Source: Streptomyces albidoflavus
GTDB taxonomy: Bacteria > Actinomycetota > Actinomycetes > Streptomycetales > Streptomycetaceae
Length of the DNA stretch: 7,499 bases
Assembly (NCBI RefSeq): GCF_000719955.1
Contig: NZ_JOII01000069.1
Span: 1 to 7,499, forward strand
Direction: 5' to 3'
The notes beneath the pieces are model-generated. The model was not told where the DNA came from. It searched no databases and saw only the letters and a program-made list of their open reading frames with translations. The position numbers and the translations under genes are program-made. Numbering within the stretch: the stretch's first letter is position 1; every line of letters begins with the position of its first letter. Of this stretch, positions 5,566-7,499 are shown one piece after another.

Positions 5566-6354
5566 ATGATCGAAGCCCTACGGGTGCTGCTGCTGTTCAT
5601 GGTGGGTGCAGGGATCTGGGCGGCCTGGCGGCGCAGCCTGTTCCCCGGGACATGGGCCCACACCTTCCACACGGCATACGCCGAAGAGCGCGCCTTGCTC
5701 ACCCAGGCGCGCAGCAGACTGCGCACGGTGGACACGGACCAGCGCCAAGCGGAGACGGAGGCAGCCACGCAGGTCAAGGCGGAACGCGAAAAGCACGAAC
5801 AGCGGCTCGACAAGCTGGAGCGCGACGTTGCGCTCCTACACGACCCCGGCCACGGCACAGAACTGGGACGTCTCGGAGACCTCGTCCTGTACGAGCACGC
5901 GGTCGCGGCCTCACTGGAAAGCCGGCTGCTCCCACTGCACGGACTGCGAGCCCGCTTCGACCGCGGGGACCGCGTTCACTCGCTGTATCTGACCAAGCCA
6001 GACGGCGGCGGTGACCGGGCGAAGTTCCCTCACCGCCCTGACCCCACAGCAGGTCCGGAGAACAGCGTTCGGCTCTTCGACGAGGAAGAGGTCCGAGACT
6101 TCGAGATGAAGATCAACGATGCCGCGGCGGAAGAGAGAATGTTCCGGGCAGGCCTGGCGGAACAGCTCGCCGCGAAACGTGAAGAACTGACCGAAGCACG
6201 CAAGGACATGACCCGGCTGAAGGCCGCCGAACAGACTCTGGCGGACGTGAAGAACCGTAGCCGCACCGACCCCCGTCGCCAAGAAGCCCTCGCCAACCTG
6301 GCAGCCGCGCGCAGCCGATGGCAGGACCTCACCGCGCGCCAGCCGCCGAGGTAG
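5566..6354 (+). CDS. Membrane-anchored coiled-coil protein, function unknown
   Basis: This is a 262-residue protein that I do not recognise. It opens with a hydrophobic helix at about 5-20 (LRVLLLFMVGAGIWAA) followed at once by WRR. That looks like an uncleaved single-pass anchor; the Arg pair just inside suggests the bulk of the protein faces the cytoplasm. Residues about 37-92 form a heptad-rich, charged coiled coil (EERALLTQARSRLRTVD to LDKLERDVALL). A middle section of about 93-180 is less regular, with a Pro/Gly-rich loop at 143-165. A second coiled coil covers about 184-228 (EERMFRAGLAEQLAAKREEL to AAEQTLADV). The start is fixed by GGGGGAG 5 bases before ATG 5566, and third positions are strongly G/C. 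It is a lone gene: nothing is close upstream, and a small hairpin follows the stop. A scaffold or envelope-tethered role is possible but unproven. Confidence 0.82.
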   Translation: MIEALRVLLLFMVGAGIWAAWRRSLFPGTWAHTFHTAYAEERALLTQARSRLRTVDTDQRQAETEAATQVKAEREKHEQRLDKLERDVALLHDPGHGTELGRLGDLVLYEHAVAASLESRLLPLHGLRARFDRGDRVHSLYLTKPDGGGDRAKFPHRPDPTAGPENSVRLFDEEEVRDFEMKINDAAAEERMFRAGLAEQLAAKREELTEARKDMTRLKAAEQTLADVKNRSRTDPRRQEALANLAAARSRWQDLTARQPPR

Positions 6355-6360
6355 CCCAAC

Positions 6361-6377
6361 GGTCGTGCCGCACGACC
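6361..6377 (+). terminator. Short hairpin after the coiled-coil gene
   Basis: GGTCGTG (6361-6367) and CACGACC (6371-6377) form a perfect 7-bp stem with a 3-base loop, 7 bases after the stop codon. There is no immediate U-run, although GGGATTTTCC lies about 14 bases further on. The position fits a terminator for the gene ending at 6354. The stem is short, so confidence is moderate. Confidence 0.5.
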
Positions 6378-6528
6378 TCAAGCAACTGCAGGGATTTTCC
6401 TCAAAGCCTGTGATCTGCCTGAGAGTCCGTGGAGGCCCTGGGAAAGCACCTGGGCCGGGCGCGGCGCGTTGAGAAGGCAAGAGCACGGCGTCGGGTTCGA
6501 CGGCAACCGGCTGGTGGAGCGGCCGGCC
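6378..6528. other. Intergenic stretch left of the IS5 element
   Basis: These 151 bases contain no supportable gene. A plus-strand reading near the end, HGVGFDGNRLVERPA, looks faintly protein-like but is short and has no start. Two CCTGGG words near 6437-6455 are the only repeat noticed. Confidence 0.35.
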
Positions 6529-6547
6529 TAAAGGGTGTTGCAGAAGG
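6529..6547 (+). repeat. Left terminal inverted repeat with flanking TA
   Basis: TAAAGGGTGTTGCAGAAGG is the exact reverse complement of 7383-7401. The outer TA is taken as the target duplication and the inner 17 bases as the true repeat, because the flanking bases beyond TA differ (C on the left, G on the right). Confidence 0.88.
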
Positions 6548-7399
6548 CTCAGTTCTGGGCATTTTGGCTGTATGGGTGAGGTGTTAAGGGCTGAGTCGTT
6601 GTGGGTGGAAACGTTCACCGGCTTGCGGATGGACCGGTTCGCGAAGCTGGTGAAGGCGGTACGCGAACGGGGCGGGAACGGGCCCGGCGGCGGCCGGCCG
6701 TGGTGTCTGCCGCTGCCGGACCGGGTGCTGCTGGTGGCCGTGTACTACCGCACGAACCTCACGATGCGGCAGCTCGCGCCGCTGTTCGGCATCTCGCCGG
6801 CGACGGTGTGCCGGGTCATCCAGAGGCTCCGTCCGCTGCTGGCGCTCGAGCCGGCTCCGCGGCCGGCGGCGGACACCGAACGGCTGTGGATCGTAGACGG
6901 CACTCTCATTCCGGTCCGTGACCGCAAGGTCGGTGCCTCGTCCCGCAACTACCGGTTCTCGGCGAACGTGCAGGTCATCATCGACGCGGACACCCGCCTG
7001 GTCATCGCGGCGGCCCGGCCGGCGCCAGGTAACAAGGCCGACGCGCATATCTGGCGGGAGTCGAACCTGCCCGCTCTGGCGGCGGGCACGACAGTCATCG
7101 CGGACGGCGCCTACCTCGGCACCGGCCTGATCGTCCCGCACCGCAAGAGAGCCGGCCGCCCCCTCCTGCGCGGGCAGGAGGAGGACAACGCCGAGCACCG
7201 AAAGGTGCGAGCCCGTGTCGAGCACACCTTCGCCCGGATGAAGAACTGGAAGATCCTGCGCGACTGCCGTCAGAAAGGAGACGGCCTTCACCACGCGGTC
7301 CAAGCCGTCGCCACCATGCACAACCTCGCCATGGCCCGGTGAAACAGCAGGTCGGGCGCTACTTCAGCCTGCCGAAGCCGGACCTTCTGCAACACCCTT
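6531..7399 (+). mobile_element. Complete IS5-family insertion sequence (869 bp)
   Basis: The element is bounded by 17-bp perfect terminal inverted repeats: AAGGGTGTTGCAGAAGG at 6531-6547 and its reverse complement at 7383-7399. It is flanked by TA on both sides (6529-6530 and 7400-7401), consistent with a 2-bp TA target duplication. It holds one full-length transposase gene that fills most of it. Length, repeat type and a single DDE gene fit the IS5 family as known. No internal stop or frameshift is seen, so it may still be mobile. The right end touches the 3' end of another transposase gene. Confidence 0.85.
6572..7342 (+). CDS. IS5-family DDE transposase
   Basis: This 256-residue transposase catalyses cut-and-paste movement of the surrounding element. 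The N-terminal part has a helix-turn-helix at about 64-86 (MRQLAPLFGISPATVCRVIQ), which would read the terminal repeats. The RNase H-like DDE domain (DDE_Tnp_4 type) follows: D109 in WIVDGTLIPV, D178 in VIADGAYLGTG and E217 in RVEHTFARMKNW are the expected catalytic triad, all present. Length is normal for this branch and the frame is unbroken. ATG 6572 lies 41 bases inside the left repeat; no strong ribosome binding site precedes it, which is common in insertion sequences, and GTG or later starts are possible. The stop is 41 bases before the right repeat. Unlike the fragments at 141-1498, this gene shows no decay. Confidence 0.93.
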   Translation: MGEVLRAESLWVETFTGLRMDRFAKLVKAVRERGGNGPGGGRPWCLPLPDRVLLVAVYYRTNLTMRQLAPLFGISPATVCRVIQRLRPLLALEPAPRPAADTERLWIVDGTLIPVRDRKVGASSRNYRFSANVQVIIDADTRLVIAAARPAPGNKADAHIWRESNLPALAAGTTVIADGAYLGTGLIVPHRKRAGRPLLRGQEEDNAEHRKVRARVEHTFARMKNWKILRDCRQKGDGLHHAVQAVATMHNLAMAR

Positions 7400-7401
7400 T
7401 A
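7383..7401 (-). repeat. Right terminal inverted repeat with flanking TA
   Basis: CCTTCTGCAACACCCTTTA is the exact reverse complement of the left end at 6529-6547, again including the flanking TA. Confidence 0.88.
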
Positions 7402-7410
7402 GAAGTCATC

Positions 7411-7499
7411 TCATTTGGTGAGTCTGCGGTAGCAGATGAGGGTGCAGGCGATGCTGGTGAAGGCTAGGAAGTGGTCGGCCTTGCGTTCGTAGCGTCGGT
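7411..7499 (-). CDS. IS5-family transposase, C-terminal part (runs off window)
   Basis: The minus strand from the window edge encodes RRYERKADHFLAFTSIACTL followed by ICYRRLTK, then TGA at 7413-7411. This is the C-terminal helix of an IS5-family DDE transposase, where an RYER block and a hydrophobic ACTLICYRRL ending are typical. Only 28 residues lie in the window, so whether the gene is intact cannot be told. It differs from the transposase at 6572, so it belongs to another element, whose 3' end lies within about 10 bases of the TA flanking the 869-bp element. Confidence 0.75.
   Translation of the reverse strand, partial: RRYERKADHFLAFTSIACTLICYRRLTK

Noticed and set aside
5238..5858. Minus-strand frame of 206 codons
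   Set aside because: It is serine- and arginine-rich, overlaps the well-supported gene at 5566 and has the composition of an antisense shadow.
5911..6618. Minus-strand frame of 235 codons
   Set aside because: It is mostly antisense of the coiled-coil gene and would cross the left end of the IS5 element.
1..7499. CRISPR array, tRNA or rRNA genes
   Set aside because: No regularly spaced repeats and no tRNA- or rRNA-like conserved blocks were seen on either strand.

Overview
The window is high-GC DNA with strong G/C third-position bias, GGAGG-type ribosome binding sites and GTG starts. Together with the transposase, Rrf2, SDR, DUF6188 and SMI1/KNR4 types present, this points to a Streptomyces-like actinomycete. 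It reads as accessory chromosome or plasmid sequence: insertion-sequence debris at both ends encloses a few small, mostly conserved-hypothetical genes.

Bases 1-1600 are a scrapyard of dead transposons. There are two different IS110-family left ends on the minus strand (about 141-348 and 851-1599) and an IS5-family transposase fragment on the plus strand (about 422-850). The IS5 fragment is fused directly to the broken end of the second IS110 element. No transposase here is complete. Both IS110 left ends share a TGATTAG motif about 100 bases upstream of the transposase start. This marks a short non-coding leader, the place where a bridge RNA would be sought.

Bases 1877-3237 hold a compact regulated pair. 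A short-chain dehydrogenase/reductase (minus strand, with a strong hairpin terminator) diverges from an Rrf2-family repressor (plus strand). The spacer between them carries a striking nested palindrome of about 60 bp, with repeated TGTTACG/CGTAACA half-sites covering the predicted SDR promoter. The simplest reading is a self-contained sensor-plus-enzyme switch in which the Rrf2 protein represses the SDR gene and itself.

Bases 3319-4638 (minus strand) look like a two-gene operon: an SMI1/KNR4-family protein followed by a DUF6188-like protein. The DUF6188-like protein has an unexpected C-terminal membrane segment and a probable frameshift near its N-terminus. Bases 4670-5030 (plus strand) hold a decayed gene read in three successive frames; its last part resembles a helicase-associated (HA) repeat. 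Bases 5031-5565 have no gene I can support.

Bases 5566-6354 encode a membrane-anchored coiled-coil protein of unknown function. Bases 6531-7399 are a complete-looking 869-bp IS5-family element with 17-bp perfect terminal inverted repeats, flanked by TA. It abuts the 3' end of yet another IS5-family transposase that runs off the window.
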